From Bradyrhizobium sp. YR681 (GTDB taxonomy: Bacteria > Pseudomonadota > Alphaproteobacteria > Rhizobiales > Xanthobacteraceae): a stretch of 64,000 bases of DNA. The notes beneath the pieces were generated by a model. It did not search any database and was not told the origin of the DNA. It was given only the letters and a program-made list of their open reading frames with translations. Location of the stretch: assembly GCF_000282615.1 (NCBI RefSeq), contig NZ_AKIY01000189.1:1-64000 (forward strand), given 5' to 3'. Numbering within the stretch: the stretch's first letter is position 1; every line of letters starts with the position of its first letter. Shown piece after piece: positions 28,238-38,251 of this stretch. The position numbers were made by a program, and so were the translations under genes.

Positions 28238-28444
28238 ATGACAAGCTATTCCATGATCAAGGTCGGCAACGACTACGTTGTGCAGGCCAATGACAAGTGC
28301 ATTTTGAAAGTCGGCAGCCGCCGCCGTGCCGCGCAATTGATCAGCGATGCCACGGACTTGCTGAATGCGCTTCCGAGCGTTCAATCCCCGGAAATCGCGC
28401 CGGACGCACCTTCACTCCACCGTGAGGCGCCGGAACTTCCTTGA
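28238..28444 (+). CDS. Small conserved hypothetical protein
   Basis: A 68-residue protein starting MTSYSMIKVGNDYVVQANDK and continuing CILKVGSRRRAAQLISDATD before a proline-rich, probably disordered tail. The N-terminal part looks like a compact beta-beta-alpha fold with a basic SRRRA turn. A TTG at 28172 would extend the protein N-terminally but lacks support. Its stop overlaps the serC promoter region. No family recognised; coding potential is supported by frame length and codon usage similar to neighbours. Confidence 0.6.
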   Translation: MTSYSMIKVGNDYVVQANDKCILKVGSRRRAAQLISDATDLLNALPSVQSPEIAPDAPSLHREAPELP

Positions 28445-28510
28445 CGACTCTTCCCGTTTCCCGTATCAGCCGCGGCGGGACACCTCCCCCCAACGGGAGG
28501 CTTACTATCT
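28441..28510 (+). promoter_or_regulatory. serC promoter and leader hairpin (candidate serC RNA motif)
   Basis: TTGACG at 28441-28446, a 17-base spacer and TATCAG at 28464-28469 form a likely promoter. The short 5' leader contains CCTCCC-CCCAAC-GGGAGG (28483-28500), a stable hairpin close to the ribosome binding region. A conserved 'serC' leader RNA motif has been described before serC in Alphaproteobacteria, and the position fits; the exact consensus could not be compared here. Confidence 0.5.
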
Positions 28511-28523
28511 GGAAGGGTAGATC

Positions 28524-29696
28524 ATGACTGTAGCGAAGCCCGCTTCGCGGCCCAACGTGCCGCATTTCTCCTCCGGCCCCTGCGCCAAGCGCCCCGGCTG
28601 GAACGCCCAAAATCTCAAGGACGCTGCGCTCGGCCGCTCGCATCGCGCGAAGGTCGGCAAGACCAAGCTGAAGCTCGCGATCGATCTGACGCGCGAAGTG
28701 CTTGAAGTGCCCGCCGATTATCGCATCGGCATCGTGCCGGCGTCGGATACCGGCGCGGTCGAGATGGCGCTGTGGTCATTGCTCGGTGCACGGCCCGTCA
28801 CCACGCTCGCCTGGGAATCCTTCGGCGAGGGCTGGGTCAGCGACATCGTCAAGGAATTGAAGCTCAAGGACGTCACCAAGCTCAACGCGGCCTATGGTGA
28901 GATCCCCGACCTCTCCAAGGTCGATCCCAAGAGCGACGTCATCTTCACCTGGAACGGCACCACGTCAGGCGTGCGCGTGCCCAACGCCGACTGGATCGCG
29001 GCCGACCGCGAAGGGCTAACGATCTGTGACGCGACCTCGGCAGCGTTCGCGCAGCCGCTCGATTTTGCAAAACTCGATGTCGTCACCTTCTCCTGGCAGA
29101 AGGCGCTCGGCGGCGAAGCCGCGCATGGCATGCTGATCCTCAGCCCCCGCGCGGTGGAGCGGCTCGAGACCTACAAGCCGGCCTGGCCGCTGCCGAAGAT
29201 CTTCCGCATGACCAAGGGCGGCAAGATCAACGAGGGCATCTTCGTCGGCGAGACCATCAACACGCCGTCGATGCTCTGCGTCGAGGATTATCTCGATGCG
29301 CTGAACTGGGCCAAGTCGATCGGCGGCCTCAAGGCGCTGATCGCGCGCGCCGACGCCAACACCAAGGTGCTGGCCGACTGGAAGGCGAAGACGCCCTGGA
29401 TCGACTTCCTGGCCAAGGACGTCGCGATCCGCTCCAACACCTCGGTCTGCCTGAAGTTCACCGATCCCGCGATCACCTCGCTTTCGGACGACGCACAGGC
29501 CGACTTCTCCAAGAAGCTGGTTGCGCTGATCGAGAAAGAAGGCGCCGGCTACGACTTCGCATACTACCGCGATGCGCCGGCGGGCCTGCGCATCTGGTGC
29601 GGCGCCACCGTCGAGGCCAGGGATGTCGAGCTGCTGACGCAGTGGATCGACTGGGCCTTCGCCGAGACCAAGGCCACGCTCGCCAAGGCCGCGTGA
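28524..29696 (+). CDS. serC: Phosphoserine aminotransferase
   Basis: A 390-residue PLP enzyme that transaminates 3-phosphohydroxypyruvate to phosphoserine, the second step of serine synthesis. It is of the Methanosarcina-type subgroup found in Alphaproteobacteria: [11 protein letters not shown] at the start, [15 protein letters not shown], and [18 protein letters not shown] with the PLP-binding Lys. Its pathway partner serA follows at 29863. The leader hairpin upstream may regulate both. Both genes are co-directional with a 166-bp gap filled by two hairpins. Confidence 0.93.
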   Translation: MTVAKPASRPNVPHFSSGPCAKRPGWNAQNLKDAALGRSHRAKVGKTKLKLAIDLTREVLEVPADYRIGIVPASDTGAVEMALWSLLGARPVTTLAWESFGEGWVSDIVKELKLKDVTKLNAAYGEIPDLSKVDPKSDVIFTWNGTTSGVRVPNADWIAADREGLTICDATSAAFAQPLDFAKLDVVTFSWQKALGGEAAHGMLILSPRAVERLETYKPAWPLPKIFRMTKGGKINEGIFVGETINTPSMLCVEDYLDALNWAKSIGGLKALIARADANTKVLADWKAKTPWIDFLAKDVAIRSNTSVCLKFTDPAITSLSDDAQADFSKKLVALIEKEGAGYDFAYYRDAPAGLRIWCGATVEARDVELLTQWIDWAFAETKATLAKAA

Positions 29697-29703
29697 TGTT
29701 CCG

Positions 29704-29848
29704 ACCCTCCCCTGAACGGGGAGGGTCGACGCACCGTCAGGTGCGGCGGGGTGGGGTGATCTCTCCACACGGCGCACTCGAAATTCACATCGATAGTTTC
29801 ATCCCATCCCGGCGCTGAAGCGCCGACCCTCCCTTTTCAGGGAGGGAG
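29704..29848. repeat. Pair of GC-rich hairpin repeats between serC and serA
   Basis: ACCCTCCCC-TGAAC-GGGGAGGGT at 29704-29726 and a related CCCTCCC-TTTTCA-GGGAGGG hairpin just before the serA ribosome binding site are repeats of the same type as at 56710. A GCACC/GGTGC pair lies between them. Confidence 0.65.
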
Positions 29849-29862
29849 CAGGAAACGTTCAG

Positions 29863-31452
29863 ATGACCAAACCCAAAGTTCTCATTTCCGACGCGCTCTC
29901 GCCCGCCGCCGTGCAGATATTCAAGGACCGCGGCGTCGAGGTCGACTTCCAGCCCAACCTCGGCAAGGACAAGGACAAGCTCGCCGAGATCATCGGCAAT
30001 TACGACGGCCTTGCGATCCGCTCGGCGACCAAGGCGACCGCAAAAATCCTGGAGAAGGCGACCAACCTCAAGGTGATCGGCCGCGCCGGCATCGGCGTCG
30101 ACAATGTCGAGATCCCCGCCGCCACGGCCAAGGGCATCATCGTGATGAACACGCCGTTCGGCAATTCGATCACGACCGCCGAGCACGCCATCACCCTGAT
30201 GCTGGCGCTGGCGCGCGAGATCCCGCAGGCCGACGCCTCGACCCAGGCCGGCAAGTGGGAGAAGAACCGTTTCATGGGCGTCGAGATCACCGGCAAGGTG
30301 CTCGGCGTCGTCGGCTGCGGCAACATCGGCTCGATCGTCGCCGACCGCGCGCTCGGCCTGCGCATGAAGGTGGTGGCGTTCGATCCGTTCCTGTCGCCGG
30401 AGCGCGCCAAGGACATCGGCGTCGAGAAGGTCGAGCTCGAGGACCTGCTCAAGCGCGCCGACTTCATCACGCTGCATACGCCGCTGACCGAGAAAACCAG
30501 GAACATCATCGACGCATCCGCGATCGCCAAGATGAAGAAGGGCGTGCGCCTGATCAACTGCGCCCGCGGCGGTCTCGTCGACGAGCAGGCCGTGGTCGAC
30601 GCGCTCAACTCCAAGCACATCGCCGGCGCCGCCTTCGACGTCTTCGTCGAGGAGCCCGCCAATTCGAACGTGCTGTTCGGCCATCCCAACGTGATCTGCA
30701 CGCCGCATCTCGGCGCCTCCACCACGGAAGCGCAGGAGAACGTCGCGCTCCAGGTCGCCGAACAGATGTCGGATTATCTGCTCACCGGCGCGATCTCGAA
30801 CGCTGTCAACTTCCCCTCGATCACAGCGGAAGAAGCGCCGAAGCTGAAGCCGTTCATCGCACTCGCCGAGAAGCTCGGCTCGTTCGCCGGCCAGCTCACC
30901 GAGAGCGGCATCCTCAAGGTCGAGATCACCTATGAGGGCCACGTCGCCGAGATGAAGATCAAGGCGATCACCTCGGCCGTGCTGTCGGGCCTGCTGCGGC
31001 CGATGCTGGGCGAGGTCAACGTGGTGTCTGCGCCCGTCGTCGCCAAGGAGCGCGGCATGGTGGTGGACGAGATCGTCCGCGCCGCCCAGAGTGACTATGA
31101 GAGCCTGATCACCGTCACGGTCACCACCGAGCGGCAGGAGCGGTCGGTCTCGGGCACCGTCTATGCCGACGGCAAGCCGCGCCTCGTCGACATCAAGGGC
31201 ATCCGCGTCGATGCCGAGTTCGGCAAGTCGATGATCTACGTGACCAACGAGGACAAGCCGGGCTTCATCGGCAAGTTCGCAAGCCTGCTCGGCGACGCCA
31301 AGATCAATATCGCGACCTTCCATCTCGGCCGCGTCGCGCCGGGCTCCGATGCCATCGCGCTGATCGAGGTCGACGGCGCGGTGCCGGCCGACGTGCTCGC
31401 CAAGGTGCAGGCCCTGCCGCAGGTCAAGCAGGTCAAGGCCCTGACGTTCTGA
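29863..31452 (+). CDS. serA: D-3-phosphoglycerate dehydrogenase
   Basis: A 529-residue full-length type-1 enzyme that oxidises 3-phosphoglycerate with NAD+ in the first step of serine synthesis. The NAD-binding motif is LGVVGCGNIGSIVADRAL, the active site contains the Arg in NCARGGLVDE, the Glu in the FVEEP segment and the His in TPHLGASTTEAQ. The C-terminal ASB and ACT domains (from about residue 320 and 455, ending KVQALPQVKQVKALTF) allow serine feedback inhibition. A terminator follows. Confidence 0.95.
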   Translation: MTKPKVLISDALSPAAVQIFKDRGVEVDFQPNLGKDKDKLAEIIGNYDGLAIRSATKATAKILEKATNLKVIGRAGIGVDNVEIPAATAKGIIVMNTPFGNSITTAEHAITLMLALAREIPQADASTQAGKWEKNRFMGVEITGKVLGVVGCGNIGSIVADRALGLRMKVVAFDPFLSPERAKDIGVEKVELEDLLKRADFITLHTPLTEKTRNIIDASAIAKMKKGVRLINCARGGLVDEQAVVDALNSKHIAGAAFDVFVEEPANSNVLFGHPNVICTPHLGASTTEAQENVALQVAEQMSDYLLTGAISNAVNFPSITAEEAPKLKPFIALAEKLGSFAGQLTESGILKVEITYEGHVAEMKIKAITSAVLSGLLRPMLGEVNVVSAPVVAKERGMVVDEIVRAAQSDYESLITVTVTTERQERSVSGTVYADGKPRLVDIKGIRVDAEFGKSMIYVTNEDKPGFIGKFASLLGDAKINIATFHLGRVAPGSDAIALIEVDGAVPADVLAKVQALPQVKQVKALTF

Positions 31453-31518
31453 GCGGAGAAGAGCGCCGCTCGCGCACCGCGGAATGACGCTCATCATATA
31501 TTCCGACATGCGGAACAA

Positions 31519-31549
31519 CGCCGCCCTCTTCGCGAGGGCGGCGATTTTG
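31519..31549 (+). terminator. Rho-independent terminator of serA
   Basis: CGCCGCCCTC and GAGGGCGGCG pair around TTCGC, followed by ATTTTGTT, 67 bases after the serA stop. Confidence 0.85.
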
Positions 31550-31652
31550 TTGATGCAGCGCGGCGCTTTATTTTCTCCCGCGGCTGCCAAACTTTGTGTA
31601 CCAATGGCGACCAGGACGCCTCCGTACCAATCGTTCGAAAAGGGAGAAAACA

Positions 31653-32825
31653 ATGCGTGAAGCCGTCATCGTTTCCTATGCGCGCACGGGCCTGGCCAAG
31701 TCCGGCCGCGGCGGGTTCAACATCACCCCGCCGATGTCGCTGGCCGCGCACGCGATCAAGCACGCGGTCGAGCGCTCCGGCGTCGAGAAGGACTATGTCG
31801 AGGATTGCTATCTCGGCAATTGCGCCCATGGCGCGCCGAACATCGGCCGCCAGGCCGCGCTGCTCGCCGGCCTGCCGAAGACCACTGCCGGCGTCTCGGT
31901 GAACCGCTTCTGCTCCTCGGGGCTCCAGACCATCGCGATGGCCGCCAACTCGATCCGCTCGGACGGCGCCGACTGCATCGTCGCCGGCGGCGTCGAGAGC
32001 ATCTCGATGCCGGGCGGCGGCACGCCGAAGGAATCGATCGACCCTGAACTGCTCAAGGTCGCCCCCGACATCTTCATGGCGATGATCGACACCGCCGACA
32101 TCGTCGCCGAGCGCTACAAGCTCAGCCGCGAATACCAGGACGAGTTCTCGCTGGAATCGCAGCGCCGCATGGCGGCGTCGCAGCAGGCGGGCAAGTACAA
32201 GGACGAGATCGTCCCGATGAAGACGAAGATGAAGGTGGTCGACAAGGCGACCAAGGCCGAGTCGATCGTCGATTACGTCGTCGACCGCGACGAATGCAAT
32301 CGTCCTGAAACCACGCTGGAAGGATTGGCAAAGCTCGAGCCGGTGAAGGGCCCCGGCAAGTTCGTCACCGCCGGCAATGCCAGCCAGCTCTCCGACGGCG
32401 CCGCCGCTGTGGTGCTGATGGAAGCCAAGGATGCCGAGAAGCGCGGCCTCAAGCCGCTCGGCCGCTTCGTGGCCTGGGCGACCGCCGGCTGCGAGCCCGA
32501 CGAGATGGGCATCGGCCCGGTGTTCGCGATCCCGAAGCTGCTCAAGCGCACCGGCCTGAAGATCAACGACATCGATCTGTGGGAGCTCAACGAGGCCTTC
32601 GCCAGCCAGTGCCTCTACTCGCGCGACAAGCTCGGCATCGATCCCGCCAAGTACAACGTCAACGGCGGCTCGATCGCGATCGGCCATCCCTTCGGCATGA
32701 CCGGCGCCCGTCTCACCGGCCACCTCCTCCAGGAAGGTGCGCGCCGCAAGGCCAAGTGGGGCGTCGTGACCATGTGCATCGGCGGCGGCCAGGGCGGCGC
32801 CGGCCTGTTCGAGATCTACAGCTGA
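31653..32825 (+). CDS. Acetyl-CoA C-acyltransferase (thiolase)
   Basis: A 390-residue degradative- or biosynthetic-type thiolase that cleaves or forms 3-ketoacyl-CoA. The nucleophilic Cys87 lies in [12 protein letters not shown]; the C-terminal half has LNEAFASQ, the His in [16 protein letters not shown] and the second Cys in [10 protein letters not shown]. The N terminus [20 protein letters not shown] is typical. AGGGAGAAAACA precedes the ATG. No hydratase/dehydrogenase partner (FadB) is adjacent, so beta-oxidation versus PHB or other pathways cannot be decided. A terminator follows. Confidence 0.9.
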   Translation: MREAVIVSYARTGLAKSGRGGFNITPPMSLAAHAIKHAVERSGVEKDYVEDCYLGNCAHGAPNIGRQAALLAGLPKTTAGVSVNRFCSSGLQTIAMAANSIRSDGADCIVAGGVESISMPGGGTPKESIDPELLKVAPDIFMAMIDTADIVAERYKLSREYQDEFSLESQRRMAASQQAGKYKDEIVPMKTKMKVVDKATKAESIVDYVVDRDECNRPETTLEGLAKLEPVKGPGKFVTAGNASQLSDGAAAVVLMEAKDAEKRGLKPLGRFVAWATAGCEPDEMGIGPVFAIPKLLKRTGLKINDIDLWELNEAFASQCLYSRDKLGIDPAKYNVNGGSIAIGHPFGMTGARLTGHLLQEGARRKAKWGVVTMCIGGGQGGAGLFEIYS

Positions 32826-32860
32826 TCCGGGCCAGGCCGATCCGGACCACGGAAATGGGA

Positions 32861-32892
32861 AAGGCACGGCGCCGCAAGCGCCGTGCCTTTTT
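32861..32892. terminator. Rho-independent terminator between thiolase and chemoreceptor genes
   Basis: AAGGCACGGCGC and GCGCCGTGCCTT form a 12-bp stem with TTTTT on the right, directly between two convergent genes, so it can serve both. Confidence 0.85.
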
Positions 32893-32903
32893 CGTTCAGG
32901 CGT

Positions 32904-34580
32904 TCAGGCCCGGTTCGCAATGGCTGTCGCTTCCGCCGCGGCGCGCTGCATGCTGTTCGACATCTCGTTCGTGACCGTGCTCTGTTCCTCGATGGCGGCG
33001 GCCGTCGATGTCACGTATTCGCTGACATTGTTGATCGCCTGCTTGATCGAATTCAGCGCAGTGACCACATCGCCGGAGATGCCGTTGAGGCTGCTGATCT
33101 CGGCGCCGATCTTGTCGGTCGCCTGCTTGGCCTGGTTGGCGAGGCTCTTCACTTCGGATGCGACCACGGCAAAGCCGCGGCCGGCTTCGCCGGCACGGGC
33201 GGATTCGATCGTTGCGTTCAGCGCGAGCAGGTTGATCTGGCCGGTGATGTTGTTGATCAACTCGACGATGCCGCTCATGGCCTGCGCCGCCTCGGTCAGG
33301 CGTTGCGCCTGCGCATCGGCGGTCGCGACCTGATCCACAGCGCTCATCGCGGTCTCGCGCGACTTGGTCATGGCCTCGGAGATCTCCCGCACCGAGGCGT
33401 TGAGCTCCTCCGAACCGGCGGCGACCGACTCCATCATGCCGCGAACCCGCTCGTTCCCCATGCGGACCAGCACCTGGCGGGTCACGTCGGTGGCATACTT
33501 CACGACCTTGAACGGCTTGCCGTTGAGGTCGTGGATGGGATTGTAGGAGGCCTGGATATAGACTTCCCTGCCGCCCTTGCCGATGCGCTTGTACTCGGCG
33601 GCCTGGTACTGGCCGCGGTTGAGCGCCGCCCAGAATTCGCGATAGGCGACGCCGTCGCGCTCCGACGGTTCGACGAACATGCTGTGGTGCTTGCCCTTGA
33701 TCTCGGCCAGGGAATAGCCGAGCGCATTGAGGAAGTTCTCGTTGGCGGCGATGATCGTGCCGTCCATGTTGAACTCGATCACCGCCTGCGATTTGCCGAT
33801 GGCATCGATCTGGCCCGCCAGGTCGGCATTCACGAGCTTCTGCTCGGTGACGTCGGTTGCGAACTTCACCACGCCGATCGGCTTGCCGGTGTCGTCCATC
33901 ACGGGATTGTAGGAGGCGAGGATCCAGACCTCGCGGCCGCCCTTGCCGATGCGCTTGAACTCGCCGGCCTGGTATTCGCCGCGGTTCAGCGCCGCCCAGA
34001 ATTCGCCGTACGCCGCACCCTCGCGATCGCCATGCGGCATGAATATGCTGTGATGCTTGCCCTGGATCTCGACGAGCGAATAGCCGAGCGCCTTGCAGAA
34101 GTTCTCGTTCGCATCGACGATCGTGCCGTCCAGCTTGAACTCGATCATGGCCTGCGCACGGTTGATCGCGGCGAGTTTCGACGCATCGGCCATGCCGCGG
34201 AGCTTCTTCGCGGTAATCTCGGTTGCGATCTTCACCACCTTGACCGGGATGCCGTCGCTGCCGATCACCGGATTGTAGGACGCTTCGATCCAGATCTCGT
34301 GACCGCCCTTGGCGATGCGCTTGAACTCGGCGGCCTGAAACTCACCGCGATTGAGCGCCGCCCAGAATGCCTTGTACTCTGCGCCGTCGCGCGCGTCGGC
34401 CGGCACGAACATGGAGTGGTGCTTGCCGCGAATCTCGTCGATCGAATAGCCGAGAGTTTTGAGGAAATTCTCGTTGGCGGTGACGATCGTTCCATCCATG
34501 GCGAATTCGATCATGGCTTGCGAACGGCCGACCGCCTCGATCATGGCTTTCGCGTCGCCGTTTGCCCTGCGGCCAAACAT
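32904..34580 (-). CDS. Soluble methyl-accepting chemotaxis protein with three PAS domains
   Basis: A 558-residue cytoplasmic chemoreceptor without membrane segments. Three tandem PAS-PAC modules (about 10-125, 133-248 and 255-370) each contain the motifs MIEFxxDGTI, ANENF, LGYS, GKHHS and FWAALNRG, so the array arose by internal duplication. The C-terminal signalling domain (about 375-558) has the hairpin tip [20 protein letters not shown] that binds CheA/CheW. PAS domains of this type often bind flavin or heme and sense redox or oxygen. AGAGG precedes the ATG at 34580. No che genes are adjacent. Confidence 0.92.
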   Translation of the reverse strand: MFGRRANGDAKAMIEAVGRSQAMIEFAMDGTIVTANENFLKTLGYSIDEIRGKHHSMFVPADARDGAEYKAFWAALNRGEFQAAEFKRIAKGGHEIWIEASYNPVIGSDGIPVKVVKIATEITAKKLRGMADASKLAAINRAQAMIEFKLDGTIVDANENFCKALGYSLVEIQGKHHSIFMPHGDREGAAYGEFWAALNRGEYQAGEFKRIGKGGREVWILASYNPVMDDTGKPIGVVKFATDVTEQKLVNADLAGQIDAIGKSQAVIEFNMDGTIIAANENFLNALGYSLAEIKGKHHSMFVEPSERDGVAYREFWAALNRGQYQAAEYKRIGKGGREVYIQASYNPIHDLNGKPFKVVKYATDVTRQVLVRMGNERVRGMMESVAAGSEELNASVREISEAMTKSRETAMSAVDQVATADAQAQRLTEAAQAMSGIVELINNITGQINLLALNATIESARAGEAGRGFAVVASEVKSLANQAKQATDKIGAEISSLNGISGDVVTALNSIKQAINNVSEYVTSTAAAIEEQSTVTNEMSNSMQRAAAEATAIANRA

Positions 34581-35071
34581 GTCGTTTACCTCTTCGTTCT
34601 GTCGATTGCCGTGTTTCTTCGACGCTCGCCGCTGCAATCCCCGTCAGCGCCGCCGAACTGCCGGCAGAGGTATCTGAATCAAATTATCAGTTTGTTTGTC
34701 CGATCAAAGACACAACAGCCGCTTTCCGTCGCTGCCGTTAACCTGACGACGAGAGTTGCACCGCATGCCGGTGCGCGGGTGGGGTGCAGGCCGCCGATGA
34801 TTGAAAGGCAGGCTAAGATCGCTATCGGAATTCAGCAATCCGCGATCGAGACGTGCTGCCGCTGCGGTCGGATCCGTAGTTGCGCGGAGCAGATTTCAGC
34901 AAAAGGCGCAGCACCCGCCTCCCCATATTGGGTAGATCGCACGAGGCTCGCGCGTCTTCCGGCGGACAGATGCGGCTATTCGGCGCGTTGGCGCGGACCG
35001 CGCGGTCCGTGCAACCTCTGAATGGTGGCTTGACCGGTGCTCCGGGCTAGACTCCGGAACGGAGGGCTGAT
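34581..35071. other. Intergenic region without a recognised gene
   Basis: These 491 bases lie between the divergent chemoreceptor and AraC-type regulator genes. No conserved frame, RNA or repeat is seen. The stretch near 34680-34710 is AT-rich and may hold the chemoreceptor promoter. Confidence 0.5.
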
Positions 35072-36043
35072 TTGCGCGACGTCTCGTACCTTGATCGATA
35101 TCCGTTGTTTCGCGCGTGCGACATCGAGGTCGCGCGCGATCATCTTTTTAGAATTTATGGCGCCGATCGATTTGACAGCCGCGATACCGATTTCGGCGTC
35201 GATGCCAACCTCGCGGGCCTCACCTCGATCGGGTTGGCCTACTGCTCATACGCCGGCGCGGCATCGTTGTCGTTTCCGGAATCCGACGTCATCCGGCAGT
35301 TCTTCGCCGTCGAAGGGATCGCCAGCTTCCGGGCGAAGTCCGCGAGCCGGCCGATCGCCGGATGGAGCCCGATGATTGCGGGCGACGCGCGACTGGATCT
35401 CGATTTTCCGGCAGGGTATCGCCAGCTGGTGGTCAGGATTGATACCGGCGCCCTGGAGCGCTTGCTGAAAAGCATCATCGGAGATCATTCCGACACCAGG
35501 CTGAACCTTGTCGAGGTCGATCCGGACCCGGCCGCGATGAGCTTCGTTCGGCAGGATGTGCTCAGGTTCGCCGAAGAGCTGGACAGGTTCGGGCGGAATT
35601 ATTCGCCGACGGCGATCGCCGAACTCGAGCGGAGCCTGATGGTCCGGCTGCTTCTGGCTCATCGGCACAATTTCAGTCAGCGTCTGCACGACGCACCGCC
35701 CCGCGCCAACCGGTCGGTGGTCGACATCGTCGAAGCCTATATCGAAGCCCATTGGGATCAGCCGCTCGATCTGGAGGCGATCGCTGCCATCGCGGATGTC
35801 AGCGTCCGGACGGTGTTCCGGGAGTTCGCGGAATCGGGGCGGGGCTCGCCGGGGCTGTTTGCCAGGCTGGTCCGCTTGCGAAAGGCCGCAGAATTGCTGC
35901 GGCGGCCGGATCAGCACACCTGCGTGTTGTCCGTGGCCTTCAAATGCGGCTTCCGCAATGCCGGCCGTTTTGCCTCCGAGTACCGGCAGGTGATCGGCGA
36001 ACTGCCGTCGCAGACGCTGGCGGCGGCGCGGCGGAAGCGATAG
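35072..36043 (+). CDS. AraC family transcriptional regulator
   Basis: A 323-residue regulator. The N-terminal 200 residues resemble the ligand/dimer domain of the AraC_binding_2 (TipAL/FeaR-like) type; the C-terminal HTH pair (about 215-318) starts VDIVEAYIEAHWDQPLDLEA, with VSVRTVFREFAES as first helix-turn-helix and the second ending in CGFRNAGRFASEYRQVIGEL. It starts with TTG at 35072 after GGAGGG. The target genes are not evident; the flanking genes are chemoreceptors. Confidence 0.87.
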   Translation: MRDVSYLDRYPLFRACDIEVARDHLFRIYGADRFDSRDTDFGVDANLAGLTSIGLAYCSYAGAASLSFPESDVIRQFFAVEGIASFRAKSASRPIAGWSPMIAGDARLDLDFPAGYRQLVVRIDTGALERLLKSIIGDHSDTRLNLVEVDPDPAAMSFVRQDVLRFAEELDRFGRNYSPTAIAELERSLMVRLLLAHRHNFSQRLHDAPPRANRSVVDIVEAYIEAHWDQPLDLEAIAAIADVSVRTVFREFAESGRGSPGLFARLVRLRKAAELLRRPDQHTCVLSVAFKCGFRNAGRFASEYRQVIGELPSQTLAAARRKR

Positions 36044-36214
36044 CCGGCGGCCGAGCCACATGCGCCGTGTTCCTGAGGCGTCTAGTGCACGCCACAGTGC
36101 ACAATGGCGAGTATTGTCGGAAATGCACGTACTAATACGTGCCCGCAAGTTAACGGAAGGTTTGACGGGTTAGGGCTTCATATACCGTATCGGTCACCAA
36201 CCAAATCCGGCACC

Positions 36215-38191
36215 ATGATGCGGCTCTTCTCCCTCAGGCTCACTCACAAGATCACTGCGATCGGCGTTATTGGCGTCATCGGCGTCGTCCTGATCGGCGG
36301 CATCCATCTCTATGGCGAGCGTGCGATGGGCGTCTATCGCGATGCGGCCGAAGACGCGCGAACCGTGTTCGAGCTGAACAACAGGATCGCGGTCGAGCTG
36401 CTCGAAGCGCGCCGCGCCGAGAAGGATTTTTTGCTGCGCAGTGACGCGAGCAAGGCGCAGCGCCAGGCCGAGATCGGCAGGCAGGCCGGGCTCGACATCG
36501 AGACGCTGCGCGGCAAGGTCGCCGCGCTCGGCAAGCCGGAGCTGGCCCTGAATATCGACGCGATGAACGCCTCGCTGAAGACCTATCAGGCACGTTTCGC
36601 CGCGGTGGTCGATGAACGGCAGAAGCTGGGCCTCGACGAAAAGTCCGGTCTCGAAGGCCGCCTGCGTGCCTCGGTCCATGGCATCGAGAGCCAGGTCGAC
36701 CAACTCCAGAATGCGCAGCTCAAGGTCATCATGCTGATGATGCGCCGGCATGAGAAGGATTTCATGCTGCGCCGCGACGCCAGATACGGCGATGACATGA
36801 AGAAGCGCGCGGCAGAATTTGCAGGCGTCCTCGACGCCGCGACCATCCCCGACAATGCGAAGGCCGAGCTGAAGCAGAAGCTCGCCGATTACCAGCGCGA
36901 CTTTTCGGCCTGGATGGAGACTGCGCTGAAGCTTGCGGCCGAATTGAAGGCCATGTCGGAAGCGTTCTCGTCGGTCGAGCCCGTGATCGAGCAGGTCTCG
37001 AAAGCGGTCGAGGCCATCCGTGTCGAGGCCGACCGGCTGAACGATGTCGAGCGCGCCAGCATCCAGTTCTGGATCAGCGTTGCGATCGCGCTGATCGCAT
37101 CCGGCGTGCTCGGCCTCGGCATCTTCATCGGCCGCTCCGTGTCAAAACCGCTGTCCTTGATGCGGGCGGCGATGATCGAGCTTGCCAACGGCAATTTCGC
37201 CATCGTGCTCCCGGGCCTCGGCCGTCCCGACGAGATCGGCGAGATCGCGCAGGCCGTTGAGACGTTCAAGATCAACGCCGAGCGCAAGGCACAGGAAGAG
37301 GCGGAGGAGAAGATCCGGCAGGACAAGCTCGCCGCCGAACGCCGCCGCGCCGACATGATCAGGATGGCCGACGATTTCGAGGGCGCGATCGGCGAGATCG
37401 TCGAAACCGTGTCGTCGGCTGCGACCGAGCTCGAGGCGTCCGCGACGTCGCTGACGACCACCGCCGGCCGCTCGACCGAGCTTGCCACGCTGGTCGAGGC
37501 GGCTTCCGAGGAGGCCGCGACCAACGTGCAGTCGGTGGCCTCAGCGGCCGAAGAGCTGACCGCGTCCGTCAACGAGATCAGCCGCCAGGTGCAGGCCTCC
37601 GCGCGCATGGCCGGCGAGGCCGTCAGCCAGGCCGGGCAGACCAACGACCGCGTCGGCGAATTGTCGAAGGCGGCCGCCCGCATCGGCGATGTGGTCGAGC
37701 TCATCAACGCGATCGCGGGCCAGACCAATCTGCTGGCGCTGAACGCCACCATCGAGGCCGCACGCGCGGGCGAAGCCGGGCGCGGCTTTGCGGTGGTCGC
37801 CTCCGAAGTGAAGGCGCTGGCCGAGCAGACCGCGAAGGCGACCGGCGACATCGGTCAGCAGATTTCCAGCATCCAGAGCGCGACGGAGGACTCCGTCGGT
37901 GCGATCAGGACCATCGGCGGCACCATCGAGCGCCTGTCCGAGATTTCTTCGACCATCGCCGCCGCGGTGGAGGAGCAGGGCGCGGCTACATCCGAGATCT
38001 CGCGCAACGTCCAGAACGCGGCCGCCGGCACCACGCAGGTCAGCGCCAACATCGCCAGCGTGCGCCAGGGCGCGACCGAGACGGGTTCTGCGTCGTCGCA
38101 GGTGCTGTCGGCGGCGCAGTCGCTGTCGAACGACAGCAACCGGTTGAAGGTCGAGGTCAGCAGGTTTCTGGACACTGTGCGCGCGGCGTGA
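36215..38191 (+). CDS. Membrane methyl-accepting chemotaxis protein with HBM-like sensor
   Basis: A 658-residue chemoreceptor. A first membrane helix (about 11-32) is followed by a periplasmic helical bimodular (HBM-like) sensor in which the motif EKDFLLR occurs and is echoed by EKDFMLRRD in the second module. The second membrane helix ([20 protein letters not shown], about 285-308) leads to a HAMP domain (about 309-362) and a long signalling domain with the tip [23 protein letters not shown] domains in other bacteria bind organic acids or purines. The ATG at 36215 is followed by a second ATG; either may be used. Confidence 0.92.
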   Translation: MMRLFSLRLTHKITAIGVIGVIGVVLIGGIHLYGERAMGVYRDAAEDARTVFELNNRIAVELLEARRAEKDFLLRSDASKAQRQAEIGRQAGLDIETLRGKVAALGKPELALNIDAMNASLKTYQARFAAVVDERQKLGLDEKSGLEGRLRASVHGIESQVDQLQNAQLKVIMLMMRRHEKDFMLRRDARYGDDMKKRAAEFAGVLDAATIPDNAKAELKQKLADYQRDFSAWMETALKLAAELKAMSEAFSSVEPVIEQVSKAVEAIRVEADRLNDVERASIQFWISVAIALIASGVLGLGIFIGRSVSKPLSLMRAAMIELANGNFAIVLPGLGRPDEIGEIAQAVETFKINAERKAQEEAEEKIRQDKLAAERRRADMIRMADDFEGAIGEIVETVSSAATELEASATSLTTTAGRSTELATLVEAASEEAATNVQSVASAAEELTASVNEISRQVQASARMAGEAVSQAGQTNDRVGELSKAAARIGDVVELINAIAGQTNLLALNATIEAARAGEAGRGFAVVASEVKALAEQTAKATGDIGQQISSIQSATEDSVGAIRTIGGTIERLSEISSTIAAAVEEQGAATSEISRNVQNAAAGTTQVSANIASVRQGATETGSASSQVLSAAQSLSNDSNRLKVEVSRFLDTVRAA

Positions 38192-38251
38192 GGTCGGGCG
38201 CGTCCGCTTGCGGCCGCGCCCCGATCGGCACGCCAATGCCGGCGCGCTGAC

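Noticed and set aside
29785..31653. A 622-codon open frame antisense to serA
   Set aside because: It is a composition artefact opposite a clear serA gene, with low-complexity Asp/Gly/His content and no conserved domain.
32883..35021. A 712-codon forward frame over the chemoreceptor
   Set aside because: The three-fold repeats in it mirror the PAS repeats of the reverse-strand gene; the chemoreceptor has all family motifs.
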